NCBI GenBank assembly: GCA_016803235.1
Contig: JADCLI010000021.1
Location: forward strand, 24,297-88,296
Source: Pimelobacter simplex
Lineage (GTDB): Bacteria; Actinomycetota; Actinomycetes; Propionibacteriales; Nocardioidaceae
DNA length: 64,000 nt
Reading direction: 5' to 3'
The translations under genes were made by a program, and so were the position numbers. Every line of letters starts with the position of its first letter. Positions within the stretch are counted from its first letter, which is position 1. Of this stretch, positions 1 through 9,703 are shown in pieces. Below the pieces are notes generated by a model. That model worked only from the letters and a program-made list of their open reading frames with translations, searched no databases and was not told the DNA's origin.

Positions 1-246
1 ATCTTCCTCGACCTGATCAAGGTCGCCGGCCCGACCAGGTCGACGATCATCACCTACGTCAACCCCGCGGTGGCGATCCTGCTCGGCGTGCTGCTCCTCG
101 ACGAGCGGCTCACCATCGGCATGCTGGTCGGCTTCCCGCTGATCCTCGTCGGCTGCGTCGTCGCGGCCGGCGGCCGGCCCGCGACCACCGCGACCACGGA
201 GCCGGCCGCCGAGTGCGCCGTCGTCGCCGACCCGGACCTGGTGTGA
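1..246 (+). CDS. EamA/DMT-family transporter, C-terminal fragment (5' end outside window)
   Basis: Only the last 81 residues are in the window; the frame is open from base 1 and stops with TGA at 244-246. It shows two hydrophobic segments and the sequence NPAVAILLGVLLLDERLT, which matches the NP-x-(A/V) and LxE motifs near the end of the second EamA repeat in drug/metabolite transporters. The last 25 or so residues are a soluble Ala/Thr-rich tail. It converges on a second EamA gene with 3 nt between the stops. The substrate cannot be told. Family call good, function generic. Confidence 0.8.
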   Translation: MFLDLIKVAGPTRSTIITYVNPAVAILLGVLLLDERLTIGMLVGFPLILVGCVVAAGGRPATTATTEPAAECAVVADPDLV

Positions 247-249
247 GCC

Positions 250-1179
250 TCAGCGGGCGCGCCGGGCCACGCCGACGCCGAGCAGCGCGAGCGCGCCGCC
301 GGCGTACGCGACGGCCGGCGGGGCCTCGTCCAGGAGCACCAGCCCCAGCACGATCGTCAGCGGCGGGACCAGGTAGGTCGTCACGCCCAGCGCCGACGCG
401 CTCATGTGCCGCAGGGCGTAGGCGTAGGTCGTGAACGCGACCGCCGTCGGGAACACCCCGAGGTAGACGAGCCACAGCGTCGACGACGCCGGTGCGTCCG
501 CCACCTCGCCGACCAGCCGGCCCGCCCACGGCAGGCAGGTCACGACGCCGACCGTGCAGGCCAGCCAGGTGACGTGGACGGCGGAGAGCTCGGCGACGAG
601 GGGCTTCTGGAGGATCACGCTGACGGAGTACGCCGCCGCGGGCACCAGGCACAGCACGACGCCGAGCAGGTCGCCGGTGTTGTCGCCGCCGGACGTGGAC
701 AGGCCGATCACGACGACCCCGGAGAACGCCAGCGCAAGGCCGGCGGCGAGCTGCGCGGTGAACCGCTCGCGGAGGAACACCGCCGCCAGCACGGCGATCA
801 GGACGGGGGAGACCTGCAGCAGCATCGACGCCGTCCCTGCGTCGACCCGCTGCTCGCCGGCGTTGAGGGACAGGTTGTAGATCCCGAACCACAGCACGCC
901 GATGATGGCGATCGAGACCCACTGCCGCCGGCTCGGACGGGGCAGTCCCTGGGCCAGCGCGATCGGCGCGAGGGCCAGCGCTCCGACCGCCAGCCGGCCG
1001 AAGGACAGCGCGCCCGCCGAGAAGTCGTGGGCGAGGTGCCGGATGCCGACGAAGGCGCTCGCCCACAGCACGAGGGTCACGCCGACCGCGGCCAGCGGCA
1101 GCAGCCCGGCGGGCCCGCTGCCGCGGTCGCCGTCGGTGTCCGGAGCGGAGGCGGGCGCTGTGGACTCGGCGGCGGGCAC
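250..1179 (-). CDS. EamA/DMT-family transporter, 309 aa
   Basis: A full-length drug/metabolite transporter, predicted to be an inner-membrane exporter with about ten membrane helices in two EamA repeats (roughly residues 30-160 and 175-305). The first repeat carries LWASAFVGIR and ends with SPVLIAVLAAVFLRER; the second ends with LVPPLTIVLGLVLLDE, the usual position of the conserved acidic residue. The first 25 residues are a soluble Ala/Pro/Ser-rich lead. Length is normal for the family. The neighbour at base 1 belongs to the same family but faces the other way, so they are not one operon. Substrate unknown; amino acids or metabolites are typical. Confidence 0.88.
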   Translation of the reverse strand: MPAAESTAPASAPDTDGDRGSGPAGLLPLAAVGVTLVLWASAFVGIRHLAHDFSAGALSFGRLAVGALALAPIALAQGLPRPSRRQWVSIAIIGVLWFGIYNLSLNAGEQRVDAGTASMLLQVSPVLIAVLAAVFLRERFTAQLAAGLALAFSGVVVIGLSTSGGDNTGDLLGVVLCLVPAAAYSVSVILQKPLVAELSAVHVTWLACTVGVVTCLPWAGRLVGEVADAPASSTLWLVYLGVFPTAVAFTTYAYALRHMSASALGVTTYLVPPLTIVLGLVLLDEAPPAVAYAGGALALLGVGVARRAR

Positions 1180-1225
1180 GAGGTCACGGTAGGCACCGGT
1201 CGACCGGCCGGTCGACCGGTTTTCC

Positions 1226-3091
1226 TCAGCCGGCCCGCCCCAGCGGCGGTGCGGGGCGCACGACCTGCTGGTCGCGGCCGCGCCTCTTGGCCTCGTACAG
1301 CGCGGCGTCGGCGTGGTGCAGGAGCTCGAGGGCGTCCTGGCCGGGCGTGATCTCGATGCCGCCGACGCTCAGGGTGACCCGGCGGCACACCGGCGCCAGC
1401 TGGGTGGTGTGCTCCCGGACGGCATCCACGAGGCCCTGCGCGGCCTGCTCGGCGCCGGCCGGGTCGGTGTCGGCGAGCAGGACCGCGAACTCGTCCCCGC
1501 CGAGCCGGGCCACCGCGTCCCGGTGGCGGACCCGGTGGCGCAGCACGTCGGCCGTCGTCCTCAGCAGGGCGTCGCCGGCGGCGTGCCCGAGGGTGTCGTT
1601 GACGTCCTTGAAGTGGTCGAGGTCGAGCATCAGCAGGACCCCCGGTCCGGTGGGGCTCGTCGTGGCGAGGTGCTCGCGCAGCACCCCCTCGAACCAGCGT
1701 CGGTTCGGCAACCCGGTCAGCGGGTCGTGATGGGCCAGGTGCGCCAGCTGCTGCTGGAGGTGCTCGCGCGCCTGCTGGTCGTGCACGGCCTCGGTGACGT
1801 CGATCGCCACGCCCAGGTAGCCCGTCGCCGTCCCGCTCGCGTCGCGCAGCTGGCTCAACGCGAGCCGGGCGAACAGCCGGCTTCCGTCCTTGCGGACCAG
1901 GGTCCAGGTCCGTGGCTCGCCCTCGACGCGGGCCAGTTCGGCCAGCACCTCCGCCGGTGGTACGCCGAGCTCGTCGGCCGCGGCCTGCAGCTCCTCCGCG
2001 TCGACGAAGCGGCTCAGGGGACGGTGCCCGACCACCTCGGCGGCGGCGTACCCGAGGAGCCGCTCGGCACCGACCCCGAAGGTGCGCACCCGGCCGCCGA
2101 GGTCGGTGGACACCAGCGCGACCAGCCGGCTCGCGTCCATCAGCGACGTCAGCTCGGCAGCCACGGTCCGCTCCTGGGCATGGCTGAACGCGAGGGACAG
2201 GCCGGCGACCATCGTCATCAGCACGCACAGCTGGGCCACGAGGGCGCGAGCGGTCACCTCGTCGAAGGCGACGAAGGGGCCCTCGCCGACGAGGGTCAGT
2301 GCCACCGCCGCGGCGGCGCAGCCCAGGCTGTGCACGGTCGCCGCCAACGGGGAGAACCGGATGCCCGCCCAGAACGTCGGGACCAGCACCAGGAAGGCCA
2401 GGGCCGGGCCTGCCGGCGCGGCGAACACCGCGAGGTAGACACCGACCGACGTCGCGACCAGGAGCATCGCTTCGAGCCCCCGGGCCGAGCCCCGGGGGCA
2501 CACCGCACGCCGGAGGACGCGCGCCACGCCTCGCCAGCCGCCGGATCGCGCCGCAGGGAGGAGCACCGGCCCGGCGAGCAGACCGACCAGGCCGACCGCG
2601 ACCACGCCGACGGTGTTGCGTCCCCACCAGGCGAGGACGGTCAGCAGCGAGCCGCCGTGCCGGGTGAGGTACAGGCCCGCCGATCCGACCAGGGCCGCGA
2701 CCAGGCAGGCGATCAGCCCGGCGGCGACGAGCCGCCCGAGCTCGGCGAGCCGGCCCAGCGGGCGGCGCCCACCGAAGCCCCAGACCTCGGGGAGCCACCA
2801 GTGGGCCAGCGCCAGGACCAGCCCGGCCTGGACGAGGTTGGCCACCACGAAGACCGCCGCGAGCGCGGCGGAGGCGCCGGTGCTGGCGTTGACCACGAAG
2901 GTGGCGGCCCCGAAGGTGACCGCGTCCGCCACGACCGTGCGACGAGTGCTCGTGGCCAGCCAGAGCACCGCGACGCCCGCCGCGGGCCAGACCAGGCTGA
3001 GCGCGGTGCCGTCGATGATCGTGGCCCGGCCGACGTACCCCGAGCCGACGAACGCCGCCGTCCACGCAGCGAGGCGGACGACGGCGTGCAT
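1226..3091 (-). CDS. MASE1-PAS-GGDEF diguanylate cyclase, 621 aa
   Basis: Membrane-bound enzyme predicted to make cyclic di-GMP from two GTP. Residues 1-290 are a multi-helix membrane region of MASE1 type. A PAS domain follows (about 320-425), ending in GYLGVAIDVTEA. The GGDEF domain runs from about 440 to 610. The active-site motif GGDEF is intact (about residue 531), and an inhibitory I-site RHRD lies exactly five residues before it, so product feedback inhibition is expected. There is no EAL domain. The signal sensed by MASE1 is unknown. It lies 46 bp upstream of the end of regX3 on the same strand, so some read-through from that operon is possible. Confidence 0.93.
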   Translation of the reverse strand: MHAVVRLAAWTAAFVGSGYVGRATIIDGTALSLVWPAAGVAVLWLATSTRRTVVADAVTFGAATFVVNASTGASAALAAVFVVANLVQAGLVLALAHWWLPEVWGFGGRRPLGRLAELGRLVAAGLIACLVAALVGSAGLYLTRHGGSLLTVLAWWGRNTVGVVAVGLVGLLAGPVLLPAARSGGWRGVARVLRRAVCPRGSARGLEAMLLVATSVGVYLAVFAAPAGPALAFLVLVPTFWAGIRFSPLAATVHSLGCAAAAVALTLVGEGPFVAFDEVTARALVAQLCVLMTMVAGLSLAFSHAQERTVAAELTSLMDASRLVALVSTDLGGRVRTFGVGAERLLGYAAAEVVGHRPLSRFVDAEELQAAADELGVPPAEVLAELARVEGEPRTWTLVRKDGSRLFARLALSQLRDASGTATGYLGVAIDVTEAVHDQQAREHLQQQLAHLAHHDPLTGLPNRRWFEGVLREHLATTSPTGPGVLLMLDLDHFKDVNDTLGHAAGDALLRTTADVLRHRVRHRDAVARLGGDEFAVLLADTDPAGAEQAAQGLVDAVREHTTQLAPVCRRVTLSVGGIEITPGQDALELLHHADAALYEAKRRGRDQQVVRPAPPLGRAG

Positions 3092-3137
3092 GCCTGCTGG
3101 ATCGGCAGCCGCCCGCGCGGGTTGAGCGAGCGCAGGT

Positions 3138-3811
3138 TCAGACGTCGAACTTGTAGCCCAGCCCGCGGACCGTCACGAGGAACTTCGGCTCGCTCGGCTC
3201 GGGCTCCAGCTTGGCGCGCAGCCGCTTGACGTGCACGTCGAGGGTCTTGGTGTCGCCGACGTAGTCGGAGCCCCAGACCCGGTCGATGAGCTGGCCGCGG
3301 GTGAGCACCCGGCCCGGGTTGCGCAGGAACATCTCGAGGAGCTCGAACTCCTTGAGCGGCAGGCGCTGCTCGGTGCCGTCGACGGTCACGACGTGGCGCT
3401 CCACGTCCATCCGCACGGGGCCGGCCTCGAGGGTGTCGGGCAGCAGCTCGTCGCCGACACCGCGGCGCAGGACCGCACGGATCCGGGCGACCAGCTCGCG
3501 GGGCGAGTAGGGCTTGGTGACGTAGTCGTCGGCGCCGAGCTCGAGCCCGACCACCTTGTCGACCTCGTCGTCCTTGGCGCTGACCATGATCACCGGGACG
3601 TTCGACGTCTGCCGGATGGTGCGGCACACCTCGGTGCCGGGGATGCCCGGCAGCATCAGGTCGAGCAGCACGATGTCGGCGCCGTTGCGGTCGAACTCCT
3701 TGAGCGCCTCGTTGCCGTCGGCTGCGATCGCGACCTCGAACCCCTCCTTGCGGAGCAGGTAGGCGAGCGCGTCGCTGTAGCTCTCCTCGTCCTCGACGAC
3801 AAGTACCCGGG

Positions 3812-3815
<4 letters not shown>
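3138..3815 (-). CDS. regX3: OmpR-family response regulator RegX3
   Basis: Phosphate-responsive DNA-binding regulator. The receiver domain (1-120) has acidic pair E8/D9, phospho-acceptor D52 in LLDLMLP and K101 in YVTKPYSP. The C-terminal winged helix (about 130-225) ends with VRGLGYKFDV, typical of OmpR/PhoB proteins. It overlaps senX3 by 4 nt (ATGA), so the two are translationally coupled, kinase first. The gene order with gpmA and phoU nearby matches the mycobacterial senX3-regX3 locus, which supports the symbol over a generic PhoP-like call. The PHO box upstream of senX3 suggests autoregulation. Confidence 0.92.
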
Positions 3816-5020
<1,205 letters not shown>

Positions 5021-5081
5021 GTCTCGATCGTACGGCGCGCGCGGGGCCGGGTTCCGAATCAGCGGGGCCGTGCTTCGCGAT

Positions 5082-5103
5082 GTTCATCCCGCGTTCACCG
5101 CAC
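5082..5103 (+). promoter_or_regulatory. PHO box: two 11-nt direct repeats between senX3 and phoU
   Basis: GTTCATCCCGC (5082-5092) is followed directly by GTTCACCGCAC (5093-5103). The 11-nt period and GTTCAC core match the known binding units of PhoP/RegX3-type regulators in actinobacteria. The site sits in the divergent senX3/phoU gap and just upstream of the phoU -10, so it may control both directions. The motif is seen; binding is inferred. Confidence 0.72.
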
Positions 5104-5129
5104 CTCGCTTGCTGGACACCTCCGCTCCC

Positions 5130-5135
5130 TACGCT
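5130..5135 (+). promoter_or_regulatory. phoU -10 element (TACGCT)
   Basis: TACGCT ends 7 nt before the ATG at 5143, so transcription would begin at or next to the start codon (leaderless). The same spacing is seen before several other genes in the window. It lies 27 nt after the PHO box. Confidence 0.55.
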
Positions 5136-5142
5136 CGGGTCC

Positions 5143-5796
5143 ATGCGTGACGCCTACACCGACCAGCTCGACGCGATCTTCGACGACCTCGCCGGGATCT
5201 CCCGCCGCGTCCAGACCGCCGTCGGCCAGGCCACCGAGGCCCTGATGACCGGCAACTCCTCGATCGCCGAGCAGGTCATCAGCCAGGACGCCGAGATCGA
5301 CCGCGCCCGCGAGAAGGTCGAGGACTCCTGCTTCGCCCTGCTCTCGCTGCAGCAGCCCGTCGCCGGCGACCTGCGCACCGTCGTCGCCGCGCTGCGGATG
5401 GTGGCCGAGCTCGAGCGGATGGGCGACCTGTCCGTCCACGTCGCCAAGATCGCCCGCCTCCGCGTCCCGGACGTCGCCGTCCCCGAGGAGGTCCGCCCGA
5501 CGGTCGCGCGGATGGCCGAGGTCGCCGAGGACATGGTCGGCCGGGTCACCGAGGTCATCTCCGGCCGCGACGTCGAGGCTGCGATCGCGCTGGGCCGCGA
5601 CGACGAGGAGATGGACCAGCTGCGCCGCCGCAGCTTCACCGAGCTGCTCGGCGAGGAGTGGACCCACGGCGTCGAGGCCGCGGTCGACATCGCCCTGCTC
5701 GGCCGCTACTACGAGCGGATCGCCGACCACGCCGTCTCGGTCGCCAACCGGGTCATCTTCGTGGTCACCGGCCACCACCCCGCTCCCGCTGCCTGA
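5143..5796 (+). CDS. phoU: Phosphate signalling protein PhoU, 217 aa
   Basis: Cytoplasmic modulator of phosphate signalling between the Pst transporter and the SenX3-type kinase. It consists of two PhoU helical-bundle repeats (about 10-95 and 110-210), with the metal-binding style motifs ELERMGDLSVHVAKIA and YERIADHAVSVANRV, one per repeat. Start ATG 5143 begins MRDAYTDQLD, the family's usual N-terminus; an upstream in-frame extension of 65 residues is Arg/Pro-rich and unlike PhoU. Divergent from senX3, with a PHO box in the gap. Length is normal. Confidence 0.95.
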   Translation: MRDAYTDQLDAIFDDLAGISRRVQTAVGQATEALMTGNSSIAEQVISQDAEIDRAREKVEDSCFALLSLQQPVAGDLRTVVAALRMVAELERMGDLSVHVAKIARLRVPDVAVPEEVRPTVARMAEVAEDMVGRVTEVISGRDVEAAIALGRDDEEMDQLRRRSFTELLGEEWTHGVEAAVDIALLGRYYERIADHAVSVANRVIFVVTGHHPAPAA

Positions 5797-5814
5797 TCTG
5801 CCGGAAATGAGTTC

Positions 5815-5829
5815 CACCGGCGACCGGTG
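5815..5829. terminator. Hairpin between convergent phoU and gpmA
   Basis: CACCGG (5815-5820) pairs with CCGGTG (5824-5829) around a CGA loop, in a short gap between convergent genes. No T-run follows on either strand, so it is at best a weak bidirectional terminator. Confidence 0.35.
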
Positions 5830-5857
5830 AAACTTGTGACCCGTGGGGCTGCTGTGG

Positions 5858-6604
5858 TCAGCGTCCCTGGTTGGCGACGGCAGCGGCAGCGGCCGCGGCC
5901 GCCTCGGGGTCGAGGTAGCGACCACCGGGGACGACGGGCGCGAGGGTGTCCTCGTCGAGCTCGTAGACCAGCGGCATCCCGGTGGGGATGTTGAGGCCGG
6001 TGATGTCGGCGTCGCTCATCTGGTCGAGGTGCTTGACGATCGCGCGCAGGCTGTTGCCGTGGGCGGCGATGAGCACGGTGTGGCCGGCCCGCAGGTCCGG
6101 CACGATCCCGGCGTCCCAGTAGGGCAGCAGTCGGTCGATGACCTGCTTGAGCGCCTCGGCGCGGGGCAGCTCGTCGCCGAGGTCGGCGTAGCGGGGGTCG
6201 CCGGCCTGGGAGTACTCGTCGCTGTCGTCCAGCGGCGGCGGCGGTACGTCGAACGAGCGGCGCCAGAGCATGAACTGCTCCTCCCCGTACTCGTCCTTGA
6301 TCGCCTTCTTGTCCTTGCCCTGCAGGGCGCCGTAGTGGCGCTCGTTGAGGCGCCAGGAGCGGCGGACGGGGATCCAGTGCCGGTCGGCGGCGTCGAGCGC
6401 GAGCGCGGCGGTGTTGATCGCGCGGCGCTGCAGCGAGGTGTGCACGACGTCCGGCAGGATGCCGGCCTCCGCGAGGAGCTCGCCGCCCCGGACCGCCTCG
6501 CCACGACCCTTCTCGGTCAGCGCGACGTCGACCCAGCCGGTGAACAGGTTCTTGGCGTTCCACTCGCTCTCGCCGTGGCGGAGCAGGACCAGCGTGAACG
6601 TCAT
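5858..6604 (-). CDS. gpmA: 2,3-bisphosphoglycerate-dependent phosphoglycerate mutase, 248 aa
   Basis: Glycolytic enzyme interconverting 3-phosphoglycerate and 2-phosphoglycerate through a phospho-histidine. [10 protein letters not shown] near the N-terminus holds the catalytic His; [12 protein letters not shown] and [14 protein letters not shown] provide the other active-site residues, including the second His. Length matches the dimeric/tetrameric dPGM group. The start ATG at 6604 overlaps the stop of the upstream lipoprotein gene by one base (TGATG), so they are co-transcribed. Proximity to senX3-regX3 is a conserved actinobacterial arrangement. The Ala-rich C-terminal tail is a local addition. 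Confidence 0.95.
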   Translation of the reverse strand: MTFTLVLLRHGESEWNAKNLFTGWVDVALTEKGRGEAVRGGELLAEAGILPDVVHTSLQRRAINTAALALDAADRHWIPVRRSWRLNERHYGALQGKDKKAIKDEYGEEQFMLWRRSFDVPPPPLDDSDEYSQAGDPRYADLGDELPRAEALKQVIDRLLPYWDAGIVPDLRAGHTVLIAAHGNSLRAIVKHLDQMSDADITGLNIPTGMPLVYELDEDTLAPVVPGGRYLDPEAAAAAAAAVANQGR

Positions 6605-7248
6605 CAGTGCGCGCCCTCGGGTGCCGGGATCTCGTCCGCGCAGGTGAAGGTGGCGTCGCCGCCCTCCTCCGCGTGCTCGTCGGCGTGCGTCTCGTCGGCG
6701 TGGGCCTCGTCGCCCTCCTCCTCGGCGGCGGCGTCGGCGGCCTCGCCGTCGGTGCCCTTCTCCGAGGGGGACTCGCTGGCCAGGTCGGTCGGAACCTGGG
6801 TGTACTGGAAGCACGGCTTGACGACCGGGACGTCCAGGCTGAGCGTGGTGCCGTCGCTGAAGGTCAGGTCGAGCGGGATGACGTCGCCGGCGGTGAAGTT
6901 GCCGCTCAGCGGTACGACGGCCGAGGTGGCCAGGTTGACGGTGCCCCGGCCCGCGACCTCGATCGGCTCGAAGTCGCCGGTGGTCACGCCCGCGGTCGAC
7001 GACACGGCGTCGAGTGAGGCGTCCTCGCGCAGGTTGTTGGACAGCGCGCCGATCAGCCGGCCCTCGCCCTTCGCGGTCGCGAGCACCCGGATGCCGAGCG
7101 CGTCGACGTCACCGGTGCGGTCGTTGACGCCCGCGGCGATCGTGTTGACCCGGTCGGTCGGGTAGTCGAAGCCGCACGCGCTCAGGGCGGTGGCGGGGAC
7201 GACTGCCAGCAGCAGTCCGGCGAGCGCGGATCGGCGCAGGTGGGGCAT
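6604..7248 (-). CDS. LpqE-like secreted lipoprotein with His/Glu-rich tail, 214 aa
   Basis: A lipoprotein signal peptide with lipobox LSAC ends at about residue 24. The body (about 30-155) is a predicted beta-sandwich. The tail (about 165-205) is rich in Glu, Asp, Ala and His (for example [19 protein letters not shown]) and could bind metal. Mycobacterial LpqE sits next to carD, and this gene is one gene away from carD, so an LpqE/PCu(A)C-type relation is likely. The methionine/histidine copper motif of true PCu(A)C chaperones is not visible, so copper binding is unproven. It is co-transcribed with gpmA (1-nt overlap). Confidence 0.65.
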   Translation of the reverse strand: MPHLRRSALAGLLLAVVPATALSACGFDYPTDRVNTIAAGVNDRTGDVDALGIRVLATAKGEGRLIGALSNNLREDASLDAVSSTAGVTTGDFEPIEVAGRGTVNLATSAVVPLSGNFTAGDVIPLDLTFSDGTTLSLDVPVVKPCFQYTQVPTDLASESPSEKGTDGEAADAAAEEEGDEAHADETHADEHAEEGGDATFTCADEIPAPEGAH

Positions 7249-7316
7249 CTCGGCAGGCCTCCGGGTCAGGTTGGGTCGAAGCGGGCTCACTCTAGCGTTG
7301 CGCGAGGCCGGGTCGG

Positions 7317-8324
7317 TCAGCGGCTCAGGCCGACCCGGGCGCCGACCACGACCAGCGCGACGACGACGCCGACACTGAACAGGGTCGACAGCGCGAGCAG
7401 CCGGGTCGCGCCGAGCTTGAGTCCCAGCTTGAGCGGCAGGTACGTCCAGCCGTCCTCGTGGTCGGCCACCAGGCCCCACACGGCCCGCATGAAGTGGATG
7501 CCGACACCGAGCAGCGCGGCGAGCGCCACGATGGCCGGCTCGGGGGCGCTGCCGACGGCCTTGCCGCCCCAGCCGCCCCAGGACAGGTACGCCGGGAGGA
7601 GGGCGTACGACGCCGCCCACGACCACCACGAGAAGAACCCGGTGCGCAGGACGATGTTGCCGAGCATCGCGACCGCCACGGAGCCCAGGTAGTAGGCGCC
7701 AGCCCGGACGCCGGTCGTGGTGGCCAGCGGGACGAGGAGCAGGAACGCGACGACGATCGCGTACCAGACGGTGCCCACCTCGAGCCGGCCCGAGCCGACC
7801 GGCTTGCCGGCGAGGCCGTGGGCCTGGTCGCGCTGCCGGTCGACGATGTCGTTGTGCCAGCCCAGGATGGTCTGGCCCACGAGCACGGTCACCAGCACGA
7901 CGCCCGCCTCGCGCGCCGGGCGGCCGGCCACCGCGGCGATCAGGCCCATCGCGAGCGCGGTGGTGATCGCCTGCTTGGCGTGGGCGGCCTGGAGCAGCTG
8001 GATCAGGACGACGTCGGCCGGGCTGCGGCCGCCGAACAGCCACCCCGTGAACCCGGGCCGGTCCGGGACGTGGGGGAGCGGGGGACGCTCGAGGTCGGCG
8101 TCCTCGGCGTCCTCGGCGTCCTCGGCGTCCTGCTCGACGTCCTCGTCGGTCTCCTCGACCAGCTCGGCCGCGAGCTCCTCGTCCGCGGGCTCGTCGGTCG
8201 CGACGTCCTCGGTCTCGGGGTCGCCGTCCGCGGGGAGGTCGTCGAGGCCGGCCTCGGGGGCCTCCTCGGTCAGGGTTCCCTCCCCGGCAGAGCGGCTGCG
8301 CCGCCAGCGCTGCATCTTCGCCAT
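7317..8324 (-). CDS. UbiA-family prenyltransferase with long acidic N-terminus, 335 aa
   Basis: Integral membrane enzyme that joins a prenyl chain to an acceptor. The UbiA domain covers about residues 95-330 with seven to nine helices. The first Asp-rich motif is NDIVDRQRDQ (NDxxDxxxD) and the second is DHEDG, both needed to bind Mg-diphosphate. Residues 15-85 form an unusual soluble acidic leader, including a short DAE/DED repeat. The family makes quinones, archaeal-type lipids or decaprenyl-phosphoribose; which one applies here cannot be told. The lipoprotein/gpmA pair follows after 68 bp on the same strand. The ispD and ispF genes nearby could supply isoprenoid precursors. Confidence 0.85.
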   Translation of the reverse strand: MAKMQRWRRSRSAGEGTLTEEAPEAGLDDLPADGDPETEDVATDEPADEELAAELVEETDEDVEQDAEDAEDAEDADLERPPLPHVPDRPGFTGWLFGGRSPADVVLIQLLQAAHAKQAITTALAMGLIAAVAGRPAREAGVVLVTVLVGQTILGWHNDIVDRQRDQAHGLAGKPVGSGRLEVGTVWYAIVVAFLLLVPLATTTGVRAGAYYLGSVAVAMLGNIVLRTGFFSWWSWAASYALLPAYLSWGGWGGKAVGSAPEPAIVALAALLGVGIHFMRAVWGLVADHEDGWTYLPLKLGLKLGATRLLALSTLFSVGVVVALVVVGARVGLSR

Positions 8325-8495
8325 GGCGAGCAGTATTGACCACGGGCGACCAGCATGGGGGCGGGCCCGCCGATCGGTCGGGACCTGCCGTCGTACGGCT
8401 CCGGGTGACCTGCCCCACAGTGCCGCCGCCCGGACGGACCATACGAGTGGCGGCCTGTCAAGCCGCCGATGGTGCCCCTGACCTGCGCAAACGCA

Positions 8496-8525
8496 TTCGG
8501 AGAGTCGTAGAAGGCGTGGTAAGAT
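8496..8525 (+). promoter_or_regulatory. Candidate carD promoter
   Basis: TTCGGA (8496-8501) and TAAGAT (8520-8525) with an 18-nt spacer precede carD by about 30 nt, followed by a purine-rich ribosome site AGGAAGGGG (8537-8545). The -35 is weak. The 230-bp gap between the UbiA gene and carD shows no other clear element. Confidence 0.4.
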
Positions 8526-8554
8526 AGGTCACCCTAGGAAGGGGTTTTGCTCAT

Positions 8555-9040
8555 ATGACTTTCACCGTCGGCGAAACGGTCGTCTACCCCAATCACGGGG
8601 CCGCGGTCATCGAGAACATCGAGATGCGGACGATCAAGGGCCAGGAACGGCAGTACCTCGTGCTTCGGATTGTCGCCCAGCAGGACCTCGTGGTCCGCGT
8701 GCCGGCCGACAACCTCGACCTCGTGGGTGTTCGGGATGTCGTGGACAAGGACGGGCTGGACCGGGTCTTCGGGGTGCTCCGCGCGGAGCACGTCGAGGAG
8801 CCGACCAACTGGTCGAGGCGCTACAAGGCGAACCTCGAGAAGCTCCACAGTGGCGACGTCATGAAGGTGGCCGAGGTCGTGCGCGACCTGTGGCGCCGGG
8901 AGCGTGACCGCGGTCTGTCGGCAGGCGAGAAGCGGATGCTCGCCAAGGCCCGCCAGATCCTGGTCTCCGAGCTCGCCCTGTGCGAGAACACCAACGAGGA
9001 CAAGGCCGAGACCATCCTCGACGAGGTGCTCGCCTCGTAG
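8555..9040 (+). CDS. carD: CarD-family RNA polymerase-binding regulator, 161 aa
   Basis: Essential actinobacterial transcription factor that binds the RNAP beta subunit and stabilises the open complex, notably at rRNA promoters. The N-terminal RNAP-interaction domain (about 1-55) starts [18 protein letters not shown], the family signature; the C-terminal helical DNA-binding part contains [13 protein letters not shown] with the conserved Trp that contacts the promoter. Length is typical. In mycobacteria carD is followed by ispD and ispF; here an IspD-like fragment follows and the true ispD is 3 kb downstream. Confidence 0.96.
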   Translation: MTFTVGETVVYPNHGAAVIENIEMRTIKGQERQYLVLRIVAQQDLVVRVPADNLDLVGVRDVVDKDGLDRVFGVLRAEHVEEPTNWSRRYKANLEKLHSGDVMKVAEVVRDLWRRERDRGLSAGEKRMLAKARQILVSELALCENTNEDKAETILDEVLAS

Positions 9041-9071
9041 GCAGCCCTCACCCGCACCACCGACGGCGTCA

Positions 9072-9077
9072 TACGGT
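9072..9077 (+). promoter_or_regulatory. -10 element (TACGGT) of the IspD-like gene
   Basis: TACGGT ends 8 nt before ATG 9086, a leaderless-type spacing. Confidence 0.45.
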
Positions 9078-9085
9078 GGGTTCCG

Positions 9086-9694
9086 ATGAACCCGCACCCG
9101 TATGACGCCGTCGACCTTTTCGCCCCCGTCGCCGGGATCGTGGTGGAGGAGGGGCGCGGTGCCCTGCCCTTCCACCTGGTCCACGGCGAGTCCCTCGTGG
9201 CGAGCGCCGCGTGGGCGGCCGGCGAGGCGGGCATCGACCTGCTCGACCAGACCGTCCCGTGGGAGACCGTCGTGGAGCGCGAGGTGCCGCTGCTCCTGCA
9301 CGACCCGCTCTGCCCGATGACGCCGCCCGACTTCCTGCGTCGCTGTGCCGAGCGCGCCGCGGTCGAGGACCGGGTCGTCGTCGGCGTCCGTCCGGTGACC
9401 GACACGGTCAAGGAGGTGCACCCGGTCGCCGGCGGTGACGTCGTCGGCGCGACCGTCGACCGGGACGCCCTCGTCGCCGTCTGCTCGCCCGTGGTGCTGC
9501 CCGCGGCCGTGGTCGCGGACCTGCTCGGCGCCGGCGGCCCGCTGCCGACGAGCGACTTCGTGCAGCTCGTGACCCTCCTGCGGCAGCGGTACGGCGCCGA
9601 GCGGGTGCTCCTCGTCGAGGCACCGCCCGAGGCCCGGCGGGTCGCCTCGGCCGCCGACCTCCCCGTGCTCGAGGCGCTGACCGATCCGCGCTGA
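9086..9694 (+). CDS. Truncated, degenerate IspD-like protein, 202 aa
   Basis: Recognised by VGVRPVTDTVKEV at about residues 107-119, which corresponds to the (R/K)PVTDTVK segment of IspD cytidylyltransferases. The CTP-binding loop LAAGxGxRxG expected at the N-terminus is absent, and so is the acidic metal motif HDxARP (here LLHDPLCPM). It therefore probably lacks IspD activity; the real ispD is at 12129-12851. It follows carD, where other actinobacteria carry ispD, and has its own -10 element. It could be a relic of duplication or a repurposed regulatory protein. The frame is open and codon use is normal, so it is not an obvious pseudogene. Confidence 0.6.
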   Translation: MNPHPYDAVDLFAPVAGIVVEEGRGALPFHLVHGESLVASAAWAAGEAGIDLLDQTVPWETVVEREVPLLLHDPLCPMTPPDFLRRCAERAAVEDRVVVGVRPVTDTVKEVHPVAGGDVVGATVDRDALVAVCSPVVLPAAVVADLLGAGGPLPTSDFVQLVTLLRQRYGAERVLLVEAPPEARRVASAADLPVLEALTDPR

Positions 9695-9703
9695 GGGCCG
9701 CGG

